From Thermodesulfobacteriota bacterium (GTDB lineage Bacteria; Desulfobacterota; BSN033; UBA1163): a DNA stretch of 64,000 nt. Under the pieces are notes generated by a model. That model saw only the letters and a program-made list of their open reading frames with translations. It was not told the origin of the DNA and ran no database searches. The stretch covers positions 17,973-81,972 of the forward strand of contig JAOAHX010000011.1 of NCBI GenBank assembly GCA_026415035.1, in the 5' to 3' direction. Of this stretch, positions 25,448 through 32,457 are shown in pieces (position 1 is the first letter of the stretch; each line of letters opens with the position of its first letter). The translations under genes and the position numbers were made by a program.

Positions 25448-25477
25448 TTGACAACGAGCCGGGCTCGGTCATATAAA
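25448..25477 (+). promoter_or_regulatory. Promoter of the NtrC-type regulator with a palindrome in the spacer
   Basis: TTGACA (25448-25453), 18-base spacer, TATAAA (25472-25477). The spacer contains CGAGCC-G-GGCTCG (25455-25467), a perfect 6-bp palindrome between -35 and -10. The expected start near 25484 leaves only about 11 bases before the ATG, with no Shine-Dalgarno. Confidence 0.6.
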
Positions 25478-25494
25478 CTATTCAGATAAGCCCT

Positions 25495-26904
25495 ATGGAT
25501 AAGCCGAAACCCAAGCGGATCCTCATCGTCGATGACGAGCCCGACACTGTCGAGATGATCGCGACTCTTCTGGGGCTGGAGGGCTACCAGGTCTTTTCGG
25601 CCTTTTCTGGTGAAGAGGCCATGAGGTTTCTCCAGAAGGAACGGCAGAGGTCCCTGGACGAGGGGCCGGTTGATCTGATCCTTCTCGATGTCATGTTGGG
25701 CGATGTGGATGGAAGACAACTCTGTCAGAGGATCAAAGAGGATGAGGTGATGCGGTTTATCCCCGTGATCATCCTGACCGTTCGGTCGAGCCTTCAAGAT
25801 AAGCTCGAGGGACTCAGCCTCGGCGCGGATGATTATCTGACCAAGCCTTTCATCAACGAGGAACTCTTGGCCAAGGTGCGGGTCATGCTCCGCATCAAGG
25901 ACCTTCATGACGAACTGAGAAGGGAGCGGAACAAGAACATCCTCCTCACCCAGGCCCTCGAGAAACGATACAGTTACGAGAACATCATCGGCAAAAACAG
26001 CAAGATGCAGGAGATCTTTGAGCTGATCTCCGATATTTCCGGCACCGATTCCACGGTCTTGATCCAGGGGGAGAGCGGCACGGGCAAGGAACTCATCGCC
26101 AGGGCCATCCATTTTAACAGCCTGAGAAAGGACAAGCCTTTTGTCATTGCCAACTGTTCGGCCTACTCCCAGAACCTTCTCGAAAGCGAACTCTTTGGAC
26201 ATGAGAAGGGGGCGTTTACCGGGGCCATTCGCCGAAAGATCGGGAGATTTGAGCTGGCCCATGGGGGAACGATCTTCCTGGACGAAATTGGCGAGATCTC
26301 ACCCCCGACCCAAATCCTCCTCCTGCGCGTTTTGCAAGACCACCGGTTTGAGCGGGTGGGCGGCGAGGAGACCCTTGAGGTGGACGTGAGGGTCATCGCT
26401 GCCACCAATAAAAATTTGACCGAGGCCTTGAAGAAGGGAACGTTTCGGGAAGACCTATATTATCGGCTCAATGTAATCCCCATCTTCGTCCCGCCTCTTC
26501 GCGAGCGGAAAGACGATATCCCGTTGCTCGCCCATCACTTCCTGAAAAAGTTTTCCCAGGAGAAGGCCAAACCCATTGTCGATTTTTCCCCCGAGGTCAT
26601 GGAGATCTTTTTGGCACATTCCTGGCCAGGCAACGTAAGGGAGCTGGAGAATGTCATCGAGCATGCGGTCATCATCGCCAAAAAGGAGGTCATCACACCG
26701 AAGGATCTCCCGAGGAATTTACTGCAACACTCGATTGATAGCGGAGAGCCTGTTACCCTTGAGGATTTTGAAAAAAACCTGATCCTGAAGACGTTGAAAG
26801 AGATGGGCTGGAATAAACATAAAGCTGCGAAAAAATTGAATATTACCCGATCCACCCTCTACGGCAAGATAAGAAAGTATGGGCTTTTAAAAGATGGAAA
26901 CTGA
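25495..26904 (+). CDS. Sigma-54-dependent response regulator (NtrC family)
   Basis: A 469-residue three-domain activator. The receiver domain (about 8-125) has the acidic pair D13-D14, phospho-acceptor D65 in L-L-D-V-M and the K-P-F lysine near 114. The AAA+ domain (about 160-400) has Walker A GESGTGKE, the sigma-54 contact loop GAFTGA, Walker B GTIFLDEIGE and the arginine-finger region. A Fis-type helix-turn-helix (about 425-465; W-N-K-H-K-A-A-K-K-L-N-I-T-R-S-T-L-Y) closes it. The intact GAFTGA means it can open sigma-54 promoters; a consensus one lies 360 bases downstream. No paired histidine kinase is adjacent, though the PAS sensor is close by. Confidence 0.96.
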   Translation: MDKPKPKRILIVDDEPDTVEMIATLLGLEGYQVFSAFSGEEAMRFLQKERQRSLDEGPVDLILLDVMLGDVDGRQLCQRIKEDEVMRFIPVIILTVRSSLQDKLEGLSLGADDYLTKPFINEELLAKVRVMLRIKDLHDELRRERNKNILLTQALEKRYSYENIIGKNSKMQEIFELISDISGTDSTVLIQGESGTGKELIARAIHFNSLRKDKPFVIANCSAYSQNLLESELFGHEKGAFTGAIRRKIGRFELAHGGTIFLDEIGEISPPTQILLLRVLQDHRFERVGGEETLEVDVRVIAATNKNLTEALKKGTFREDLYYRLNVIPIFVPPLRERKDDIPLLAHHFLKKFSQEKAKPIVDFSPEVMEIFLAHSWPGNVRELENVIEHAVIIAKKEVITPKDLPRNLLQHSIDSGEPVTLEDFEKNLILKTLKEMGWNKHKAAKKLNITRSTLYGKIRKYGLLKDGN

Positions 26905-26912
26905 ACCAGGGG

Positions 26913-26928
26913 TGTCTAAAATTAGACA
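26913..26928. promoter_or_regulatory. Palindromic activator-site candidate 1
   Basis: TGTCTAAAATTAGACA, a perfect 16-base inverted repeat, starts 9 bases after the NtrC-type regulator gene and about 375 bases upstream of the expected start of the sigma-54 promoter at 27262. Confidence 0.5.
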
Positions 26929-26991
26929 ATAATTTAACTAATTGATTTTTAAAAATTAATTTAATGTTAAGACGGCTTTGGCATGATTTTG

Positions 26992-27007
26992 TGTCCGAAA
27001 TTAAACA
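26992..27007. promoter_or_regulatory. Palindromic activator-site candidate 2
   Basis: TGTCCGAAATTAAACA agrees with site 1 at 13 of 16 positions and lies 79 bases further on. The rest of the 26905-27304 gap is AT-rich, with A/T-tract inverted repeats near 26939-26961 and 27122-27152, and no gene. Confidence 0.4.
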
Positions 27008-27261
27008 GGGCCATATTTTTACAGCCAAACCCTGAGGTTTTGGCCTCCCCGATATGTTTCTGGATGGTCAATGAATGGAACATCTCTGGATTTCGATCCC
27101 CTTAGAAGAGGAGGGATTTAGCTTTTTAATTTATTGAATTTATTAAAAATTTAACCTAAACGTCAAAAGTCATTCCGAACCCACCCTTTTTCCTGCCCGA
27201 TCGGATAAATCGTTTCTGTTCGGATAAGCGCTCCTTACCTGAAAAAATTTGTTAAACTTTT

Positions 27262-27277
27262 TGGTATGTTTATTGCT
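27262..27277 (+). promoter_or_regulatory. Sigma-54 (RpoN) promoter
   Basis: TGGTATGTTTATTGCT matches the sigma-54 consensus TGGYAYRNNNNTTGCW at every defined position, with GG at 27263-27264 and GC at 27275-27276 at the required spacing. The predicted start (about 27288) is followed by GAAGGAGG and the ATG at 27305. Confidence 0.8.
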
Positions 27278-27304
27278 AATTTTTCTTTTTTGAAGGAGGC
27301 AAAC

Positions 27305-27451
27305 ATGAAGTGCATGCGTTGCGGTGGCGTCATGGTCTACGAGAAGTTCTTCGGTATCTCCGAGGACTTCTTCGGTTGGAGATGCATCTTCTGTGGCGAG
27401 ATCGTGGATAACGTTATCATCGAAAATCGCCGCGAGCAGAGGAAACGTTAG
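27305..27451 (+). CDS. Small zinc-ribbon protein (48 residues)
   Basis: A 48-residue protein with two knuckles, C3-x2-C6 and C27-x2-C30, spaced as in a single zinc ribbon, and a charged C-terminus (RREQRKR). AGGAGG lies 7 bases before the chosen ATG; a longer in-frame start would begin inside the sigma-54 promoter. I do not recognise a named family. It is the first gene after the sigma-54 promoter and is followed 53 bases later by a degenerate receiver, which suggests a regulatory role. Confidence 0.75.
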   Translation: MKCMRCGGVMVYEKFFGISEDFFGWRCIFCGEIVDNVIIENRREQRKR

Positions 27452-27504
27452 CTCCCTCTTTAGAGGATATTTCAAAAAAAATCGCTCTAAAGTGGGGGTA
27501 AACG

Positions 27505-27861
27505 GTGAAAGGGAAGGTCTGCATCGTCGATCATGATTTGGCCAATAGAGGGTTTTTAAGGGAATGTCTCGAAAGGGATGGTTATGAAGTTTTGGTTTTG
27601 GAAAGCGGCTCCCAGGTAAAGACCCTTTTAACACAAGAGCCCCTCAAGGTCTTCATTCTCAACATAGATACCCCTGGTGTGCGTGAAAAGGCGCTCCTGC
27701 TCGACCTGAAAAAACTAAGGCAGGTCAGAACGCTTCTGATCGTTTCAGAAAGGGGAGATCCGTTTCTCAAAGAGGCCATCGATCTGGGGGTTTATGGCTT
27801 TATCTATAAGCCCTTTGATCCGATGGAGATCTGCACCATGGTCAGTCACCTCCTCAAGTAA
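27505..27861 (+). CDS. Receiver-like (pseudo-receiver) protein without the phospho-acceptor aspartate
   Basis: A single 118-residue CheY-like domain. The acidic pocket (D9, D11) and the C-terminal K-P-F lysine (near 105) are kept, but the residue at the phosphorylation position is N53 in F-I-L-N-I-D-T-P-G, so normal phosphorylation is unlikely; D55 is two residues further on. The start is GTG with GGGGG 7 bases before it. No output domain is attached. Lying in the sigma-54-controlled stretch, it may bind a kinase or regulator without phosphotransfer; this is inference. Confidence 0.82.
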   Translation: MKGKVCIVDHDLANRGFLRECLERDGYEVLVLESGSQVKTLLTQEPLKVFILNIDTPGVREKALLLDLKKLRQVRTLLIVSERGDPFLKEAIDLGVYGFIYKPFDPMEICTMVSHLLK

Positions 27862-27876
27862 AGGATTGCCTCTGCA

Positions 27877-28824
27877 ATGGGAAGAGAACAGGCAAGTCCC
27901 TCCTCTTGGGAAGCGTTGTGGCGGGAGGTGCCGGAATTCCCCGGGACCCAGGCGCTTGGTTTCGAGCACAAACCCCTCCTGACCCACCTCTTTCGTACCT
28001 ACCCCCCTCTCATCTCTGAATTTACCTTCACCAACCTTTTCATCTGGCGGCAGGCCTACCGGATTCAACTCTCCCGCTACAGAGGGTTTCTCTGCCTCCT
28101 CGCCGAGAAAGGAGGTTCCTCTTTTTTCTTCCCCCCCATCGGAGAGGGGGATCTGGTCGATTGCTGCCGAATGCTGCTGCGGACGATGGCGGGGCAAGGG
28201 AGGGTGGCCCAAATCGCCCGCGTCCCTGAGAAGACGCTTTCCCTTTTCGATTGGGAGGCCGAGGGTTTCGCCCTCGAATATGATCGAGACAACTCGGATT
28301 ATGTTTACTCTGTGGAGGACCTGGTCTACCTGCGGGGGAGGAAGTATCACCGGAAAAGAAACCATATCAAGCGCTTTAAAGAACAGTACCCTCATCAATA
28401 TGTCCCTCTGACCCCTGATCTGATCTCGCAATGTCTGGACCTTCAGGCAAGCTGGTGTGACCTCAAACATTGCGAGGCCGATCCGGGTCTGAGCCAGGAA
28501 TTCCTTGCGATCAAGGAGGCCTTGGCCCATTTTGAGGCCTTGGAGATCCAAGGCGGAGCGATCCTGATCGACGGGAAGGTCGAGGCCTTCACCTTAGGCG
28601 AGCCCCTCAACCCGGACACGGTCGTCATCCACATCGAGAAGGCCAACCCCGCCTTTGACGGGCTCTACCCCGCCCTCAACCAGGCGTTTTTAGAGCACCA
28701 ATGGACCTCCTTCACCTACGTCAACCGGGAACAGGATTTAGGGGAGGAGGGGTTGAGAAGGGCCAAGGAATCCTATTTCCCTCATCATATGGTTCATAAG
28801 TATTCCCTGTCGCTGAAAGGGTAA
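27877..28824 (+). CDS. DUF2156 protein (phosphatidylglycerol lysyltransferase C-terminal-like)
   Basis: A 315-residue soluble protein matching DUF2156, the acyltransferase-like (double GNAT fold) domain found at the end of MprF-type aminoacyl-phosphatidylglycerol synthases. Typical blocks are I-S-E-F-T-F-T-N-L-F-I-W-R near residues 46-58, Y-L-R-G-R-K-Y-H-R-K-R-N-H-I-K-R-F near 150, and Y-V-N-R-E-Q-D-L-G near 288. No membrane flippase part is present. Stand-alone members are thought to use aminoacyl-tRNA or acyl donors, but the reaction is unknown. It starts 15 bases after the pseudo-receiver gene. Confidence 0.83.
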   Translation: MGREQASPSSWEALWREVPEFPGTQALGFEHKPLLTHLFRTYPPLISEFTFTNLFIWRQAYRIQLSRYRGFLCLLAEKGGSSFFFPPIGEGDLVDCCRMLLRTMAGQGRVAQIARVPEKTLSLFDWEAEGFALEYDRDNSDYVYSVEDLVYLRGRKYHRKRNHIKRFKEQYPHQYVPLTPDLISQCLDLQASWCDLKHCEADPGLSQEFLAIKEALAHFEALEIQGGAILIDGKVEAFTLGEPLNPDTVVIHIEKANPAFDGLYPALNQAFLEHQWTSFTYVNREQDLGEEGLRRAKESYFPHHMVHKYSLSLKG

Positions 28825-28853
28825 ACAGGCAGAAGGATTGAAAGGAGATCTCC

Positions 28854-29063
28854 ATGGAGAAGAAACGGATCAAAGTCAAAACCTTTACGACGGAATTGAG
28901 GATATTCAAGACGATCAAAGAGATAAAGGCCTTGGATGAGGAGGTCAACCGGTTTCTCGAAAAGAACCGGATCAAGAATGTCATCTCCGTCAGTGACACG
29001 ACCACCACGGACAACACCGGCGCCACCATCGGGCTGATACGGGTCTTGACCTACGAAGCCTGA
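28854..29063 (+). CDS. Small protein (69 residues), Cse60-like
   Basis: A 69-residue charged protein with K-V-K-T-F near the start, E-E-V-N-R-F-L-E-K-N in the middle and a beta-strand-like end (T-I-G-L-I-R-V-L-T-Y-E). The arrangement, with a long E/K helix ending in N-x-F-L and two strands, recalls the Cse60 family of small proteins of unknown function. The match is by pattern only. A GAAAGGAG site precedes the ATG. It follows the DUF2156 gene by 29 bases. Confidence 0.6.
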   Translation: MEKKRIKVKTFTTELRIFKTIKEIKALDEEVNRFLEKNRIKNVISVSDTTTTDNTGATIGLIRVLTYEA

Positions 29064-29200
29064 TCCTCCCTCCCAATGGGCTGACGAAAAAAGCAAAGAA
29101 AGTTTTTTAAAAACATGTTAAAATTTCGTCTAACCCCGTTTCGACGAAAAGGGAGATGTTCGATGGATCGTCTGGAAACGCTTCAAGGGAGGAAATGGCG

Positions 29201-29455
29201 ATGACCCGGTGGGAATATGAGATCACCCTCCACCAAATCCCCGAAACCCCTCAAGCTAGCCAAGAACAGGTCATCCAATGCGACCAGGACGGTCTGTGTT
29301 TCGTCCACGACACCTTCCGGTCCGGCATCCAATGGCTTGAGACCCTATTCAAAAAGAGGGGCGAGGAGGGATGGGAGCTGGTGCAATCCGGTTACCACCG
29401 GCGAGAACTCCTGTGCATATGGAAGAAACCCCGCAATCCCGCGAAGGCGGATTGA
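29201..29455 (+). CDS. Small DUF4177-like protein (84 residues)
   Basis: An 84-residue protein with W-E-Y-E-I at the start and G-E-E-G-W-E-L-V-Q near residue 61, ending in L-C-I-W-K-K-P, which is the pattern of DUF4177 (Y-E-Y-K-V ... G-x-E-G-W-E-L-V ... F-K-R-P). Function unknown. GGGAGG lies 8 bases before the ATG at 29201; two in-frame upstream ATG codons have worse spacing. Its end overlaps the start of midA by 37 bases. Confidence 0.65.
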   Translation: MTRWEYEITLHQIPETPQASQEQVIQCDQDGLCFVHDTFRSGIQWLETLFKKRGEEGWELVQSGYHRRELLCIWKKPRNPAKAD

Positions 29456-30654
29456 AGGCGTTCATCCTCTCCCGTCTCGAAGCGGAGGGGCCTGTCCCTT
29501 TTGCTCAATTCATGGAATGGTGTCTATATCACCCCCAATATGGATATTACCGGTCAGGCCAGGTCAGAGCGGGGAAGGGGGGGGATTATTATACAGCCCC
29601 CTGTGTCCATCCCCTTTTCGGAGGAATGGTTGCAAGACAGCTCTCCCAGATGGCCGATGGGATGGGCCAGGGACCTTTTGAGGTACTCGAGATCGGAGGG
29701 GGCAGGGGGTTTCTCTGTCTGGATATCTTAACGTGGGCCCGGGAGAAGATTCCGGAGTTCTTCCGTCGTCTTCGCTATCTTCTCCTTGAAACGAATTCCC
29801 ATCTCATAGAGGAGCAGCGGGATCGCCTCTCCTCTTTTGAAAAAGAGGGGCGGGTCGCTTGGATCGATCCCGAAACTTTCGAAAAGGGAGTCCATCGCCT
29901 CACCGGCTGCGTGCTCTCCAACGAACTGATAGACGCCTTTCCGGTTCATCGAGTGGTGATGGAGGGGGGCCGCTTGAAAGAGATTTACGTCACCCAAGAT
30001 CGAGGCGAATTGAAGGAAGTGTTGGGCGAACCCTCTGACCCGGCCCTCCTGACCTACTTTGATTCCTTAGGGATTCGTCTGCCGGAGGGGTATCGGACGG
30101 AGGTCAATCTCAGGGCGCTCCGCTGGATGGAGAACGTCGGCCGGTTTCTCGATAGGGGCTTCGTCCTGACGATCGATTATGGTTACTTGGCGGAAGAACG
30201 CTATGCCCCCCATCGCTGTCACGGGACGCTGCTCGGTTACTTTCGACATCGAACTTCGTCCAATCCTTACCAGCATCTGGGGGAACAGGATCTCACCTCC
30301 CATGTCAATTTTACCGACCTCATCCGAAAGGGAGAGGAGGTGGGCCTCCGTTTCCTCGGCCTCGTCCCGCAATACCGGTTTCTCATCGCCCTCGGCATAC
30401 TCCAGGAAGCCGACTTCCTCGGACAGGATCTCTCGAATCTGGAGGGATTGAAGATGAGGCTCTCCCTGATGCATTTGATCGAACCTGAAGCAGGGATGGG
30501 GGAGAGTTATCAGGTGTTGATCCAGGGGAAGGGGGTGGGGCAACCCCACCTCGATGGATTGAGAGACCTCGAGACCATTCCCTGGCCGGATTTGTCTCCA
30601 GATGTCCCCCTTCGCTCCCCAAAGCCGATCACGCCAGAAAGGGGTTCCCCGTGA
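29419..30654 (+). CDS. SAM-dependent methyltransferase of the MidA (NDUFAF7) family
   Basis: A 411-residue class I methyltransferase of the DUF185/MidA family; the mitochondrial relative dimethylates an arginine of a complex I subunit, and bacterial roles are unknown. The family start is clear (F-A-Q-F-M-E-W-C-L-Y-H-P-Q-Y-G-Y-Y near residue 30), followed by Y-T-A-P-C-V-H-P-L-F-G, the SAM-binding V-L-E-I-G-G-G-R-G-F (about 90-99) and S-N-E-L-I-D-A-F-P-V-H (about 168-178). The ATG at 29419 lacks a strong ribosome site and overlaps the previous gene; a TTG at 29452 is an alternative. Its stop overlaps the next gene (GTGA). Confidence 0.85.
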   Translation: MEETPQSREGGLKAFILSRLEAEGPVPFAQFMEWCLYHPQYGYYRSGQVRAGKGGDYYTAPCVHPLFGGMVARQLSQMADGMGQGPFEVLEIGGGRGFLCLDILTWAREKIPEFFRRLRYLLLETNSHLIEEQRDRLSSFEKEGRVAWIDPETFEKGVHRLTGCVLSNELIDAFPVHRVVMEGGRLKEIYVTQDRGELKEVLGEPSDPALLTYFDSLGIRLPEGYRTEVNLRALRWMENVGRFLDRGFVLTIDYGYLAEERYAPHRCHGTLLGYFRHRTSSNPYQHLGEQDLTSHVNFTDLIRKGEEVGLRFLGLVPQYRFLIALGILQEADFLGQDLSNLEGLKMRLSLMHLIEPEAGMGESYQVLIQGKGVGQPHLDGLRDLETIPWPDLSPDVPLRSPKPITPERGSP

Positions 30655-31229
30655 AGGTCCTGGGAATCTTCGGAAGTCCGAGAAGGGGAGGGAATACCGA
30701 GCTCCTGCTGGAGGAGACCTTGAAGGCCGCGGAAGGAGAAGGGGCGGAGGTGGATCGTCTCTATATCGTCGACTATGTCATCACCCCCTGTACGGAGTGT
30801 CACGGATGCGATGAAACCGGCCATTGCGTCATCCTGGACGACATGGAGAAGATCTATCCCAGACTGATCGATTCGGATGTCATCGTCCTGGCTTCGCCCA
30901 TCTTCTTTTACGGGGTGACGGCCTGGGTCAAGGCCCTGATCGACCGCTCCCAGGCCCTCTGGGCGAGGAAGTATCTCACCCAAGATCCGGGCCTCGGGAA
31001 GGAGGGAAGGAGGAGGAAGGGGTTTTTCATCTCCGTGGGTGCAACCAAAGGGAAGAGGGTTTTCGAGGGGGCCATCCTCACAGTTAAATATTTCTTCGAT
31101 ACCTTCAATGCGGAGTATGCAGGGGAGCTTCTCTTTCGAGGGGTTGACGGAAAAGGCGAGATCCTCAAATACCCCGAAGCCCTTCAGCAGGCCTTTGAAG
31201 CCGGAAGGCGTCTGGTCCGAGATCGATGA
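30651..31229 (+). CDS. NADPH-dependent FMN reductase / iron-sulfur flavoprotein family
   Basis: A 192-residue flavodoxin-like protein. The FMN phosphate loop is G-S-P-R-R-G-G-N-T-E (8-17) and A-S-P-I-F-F-Y-G-V-T (about 83-92) forms the isoalloxazine-side loop. Between them lies C-T-E-C-H-G-C-D-E-T-G-H-C (about 46-58), the compact cysteine motif that binds a 4Fe-4S cluster in iron-sulfur flavoproteins of anaerobes. A cluster is therefore possible. GTG start, overlapping the midA stop by four bases; the korD start overlaps its own stop. Coupling to the 2-oxoacid oxidoreductase operon suggests it takes electrons from the ferredoxin produced there (inference). Confidence 0.87.
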   Translation: MKVLGIFGSPRRGGNTELLLEETLKAAEGEGAEVDRLYIVDYVITPCTECHGCDETGHCVILDDMEKIYPRLIDSDVIVLASPIFFYGVTAWVKALIDRSQALWARKYLTQDPGLGKEGRRRKGFFISVGATKGKRVFEGAILTVKYFFDTFNAEYAGELLFRGVDGKGEILKYPEALQQAFEAGRRLVRDR

Positions 31230-31420
31230 AGCCTCGTCTCAATGTCCTTTGGAATGAAGATTACTGCAAACGCTGTATCCTCTGCGTGGAGGTCTGTCCT
31301 GTCGGCGTCCTCTCTCTGGAACGGGATGAGATCGTCGAGAAACCGGGATGTATCCGGTGCTATCAGTGCGAACGCTATTGTCCCGACATCGCCATCGAGG
31401 TGATGGAAGAGGCAAGATGA
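31226..31420 (+). CDS. korD: 2-oxoacid:ferredoxin oxidoreductase delta subunit (2x4Fe-4S ferredoxin)
   Basis: A 64-residue ferredoxin with two complete C-x2-C-x2-C-x3-C-P sets (C14-C-C-C24 with V-C-P, and C42 to C52 with Y-C-P). It carries electrons away from the TPP enzyme. Overlaps of four bases with both the flavoprotein gene and korA place it in a tightly coupled korDABC operon. Confidence 0.9.
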   Translation: MKPRLNVLWNEDYCKRCILCVEVCPVGVLSLERDEIVEKPGCIRCYQCERYCPDIAIEVMEEAR

Positions 31421-32457
31421 GACAACTCCTTTCAGGAAATGACGGGATCTTCCGGGGAGCCCTCCGGGCAGGGGCGACCTACTTCGCGGGCTACCCGATC
31501 ACGCCCACCTCCGAGATCCTCCAACAGGCGGCCCTTCGGGCCGAGGAGGATCCGGAATTTAAGTTCTTTCAGGCAGAGGACGAGATCGCCGCCGCCATTG
31601 CCACCATCTCAGCCTCTCTTGCAGGCGCCAAGTCCTTCACGGCCACCTCGGGACCCGGATTTTCTCTCATGCAGGAGGCGATTGGATGGGGCCATGCAGT
31701 GGAGGCGCCCTGCGTCATTGTCAATTCGATGAGGGTGGGGCCGTCGACGGGAATGCCCACCCAGCCGGCCCAGTCCGACCTGCTCCAGATCAAAGGGGGG
31801 AGCGCCGGAGACTATTACCCGATCGCCTTTTATCCCAATTCCGTTGAAGAGGCCTTCAGACTGACGGTCATCGCCTTCAATGCCGCAGAGGAGTCCCTCT
31901 CTCCGGTGGTCCTTCTTTCCGATGCCTTCCTGTCCCATCTTTATGAGGTTGTGGATCTGGAGGCCATCGAGATCGAAGTGGCTTCCCGTAGGAAAGAACC
32001 CCTGGGCCGGGGCCAGAGGCTCTTTACCGGAACGGCTCACGACCGGATGGGAAACGTGAAGACGAACGACCCAGAGGCCTACCGGGATTGGCTGGGTGAT
32101 CTGAAGGCAAGACATCTCAAGGTCGCCGAAAAGTATCCCCTCTTCGAATACCTACCCCGTCAGGATTCGGATACCTTGCTCATCGCCTTCGGGATCACCT
32201 CGAGGATCCTCTCCCCCTTGAAAGAACGCTTCTCCCTCTTCAGACCGGTTCGAATCTATCCCGTCCTGGAAAAGGAATTGAGGGAGGTGACCGAACCTTA
32301 CCGACACGTCATCGTCATCGAAGGCAACGATGGACAGTATGCCTCCTGGGTGGAATGGGCCACCGGTCGGAGGGTGATGCGGGTTGCGTGCCTGGGAGGG
32401 GGGTTCAGACTTCGTTGGATCACCGCTCAGATCGAGGAGCGATTGAAGGGAAGATGA
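31417..32457 (+). CDS. korA: 2-oxoacid:ferredoxin oxidoreductase alpha subunit (KorA-like)
   Basis: A 346-residue subunit of the CoA-dependent oxidative decarboxylase that converts a 2-oxoacid such as 2-oxoglutarate to acyl-CoA plus reduced ferredoxin. The conserved G-Y-P-I-T-P-T-S-E-I motif (about 27-36) and the E-D-E-I-A-A motif (about 54-59) mark the pyrimidine-side domain, and the C-terminal part is the transketolase C-terminal-like domain (E-G-N-D-G-Q-Y near 300). The ATG overlaps the korD stop (ATGA). The substrate could be 2-oxoglutarate or a branched-chain 2-oxoacid; the nearby Liv transporter does not decide this. Confidence 0.92.
   Translation: MRQLLSGNDGIFRGALRAGATYFAGYPITPTSEILQQAALRAEEDPEFKFFQAEDEIAAAIATISASLAGAKSFTATSGPGFSLMQEAIGWGHAVEAPCVIVNSMRVGPSTGMPTQPAQSDLLQIKGGSAGDYYPIAFYPNSVEEAFRLTVIAFNAAEESLSPVVLLSDAFLSHLYEVVDLEAIEIEVASRRKEPLGRGQRLFTGTAHDRMGNVKTNDPEAYRDWLGDLKARHLKVAEKYPLFEYLPRQDSDTLLIAFGITSRILSPLKERFSLFRPVRIYPVLEKELREVTEPYRHVIVIEGNDGQYASWVEWATGRRVMRVACLGGGFRLRWITAQIEERLKGR

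Noticed and set aside
26978..26994. TTGGCATGATTTTGTGT as a second sigma-54 promoter
   Set aside because: The GG and the TG of the -12 element are one base too close, and no gene with a ribosome site follows. The perfect match at 27262 is a better promoter.
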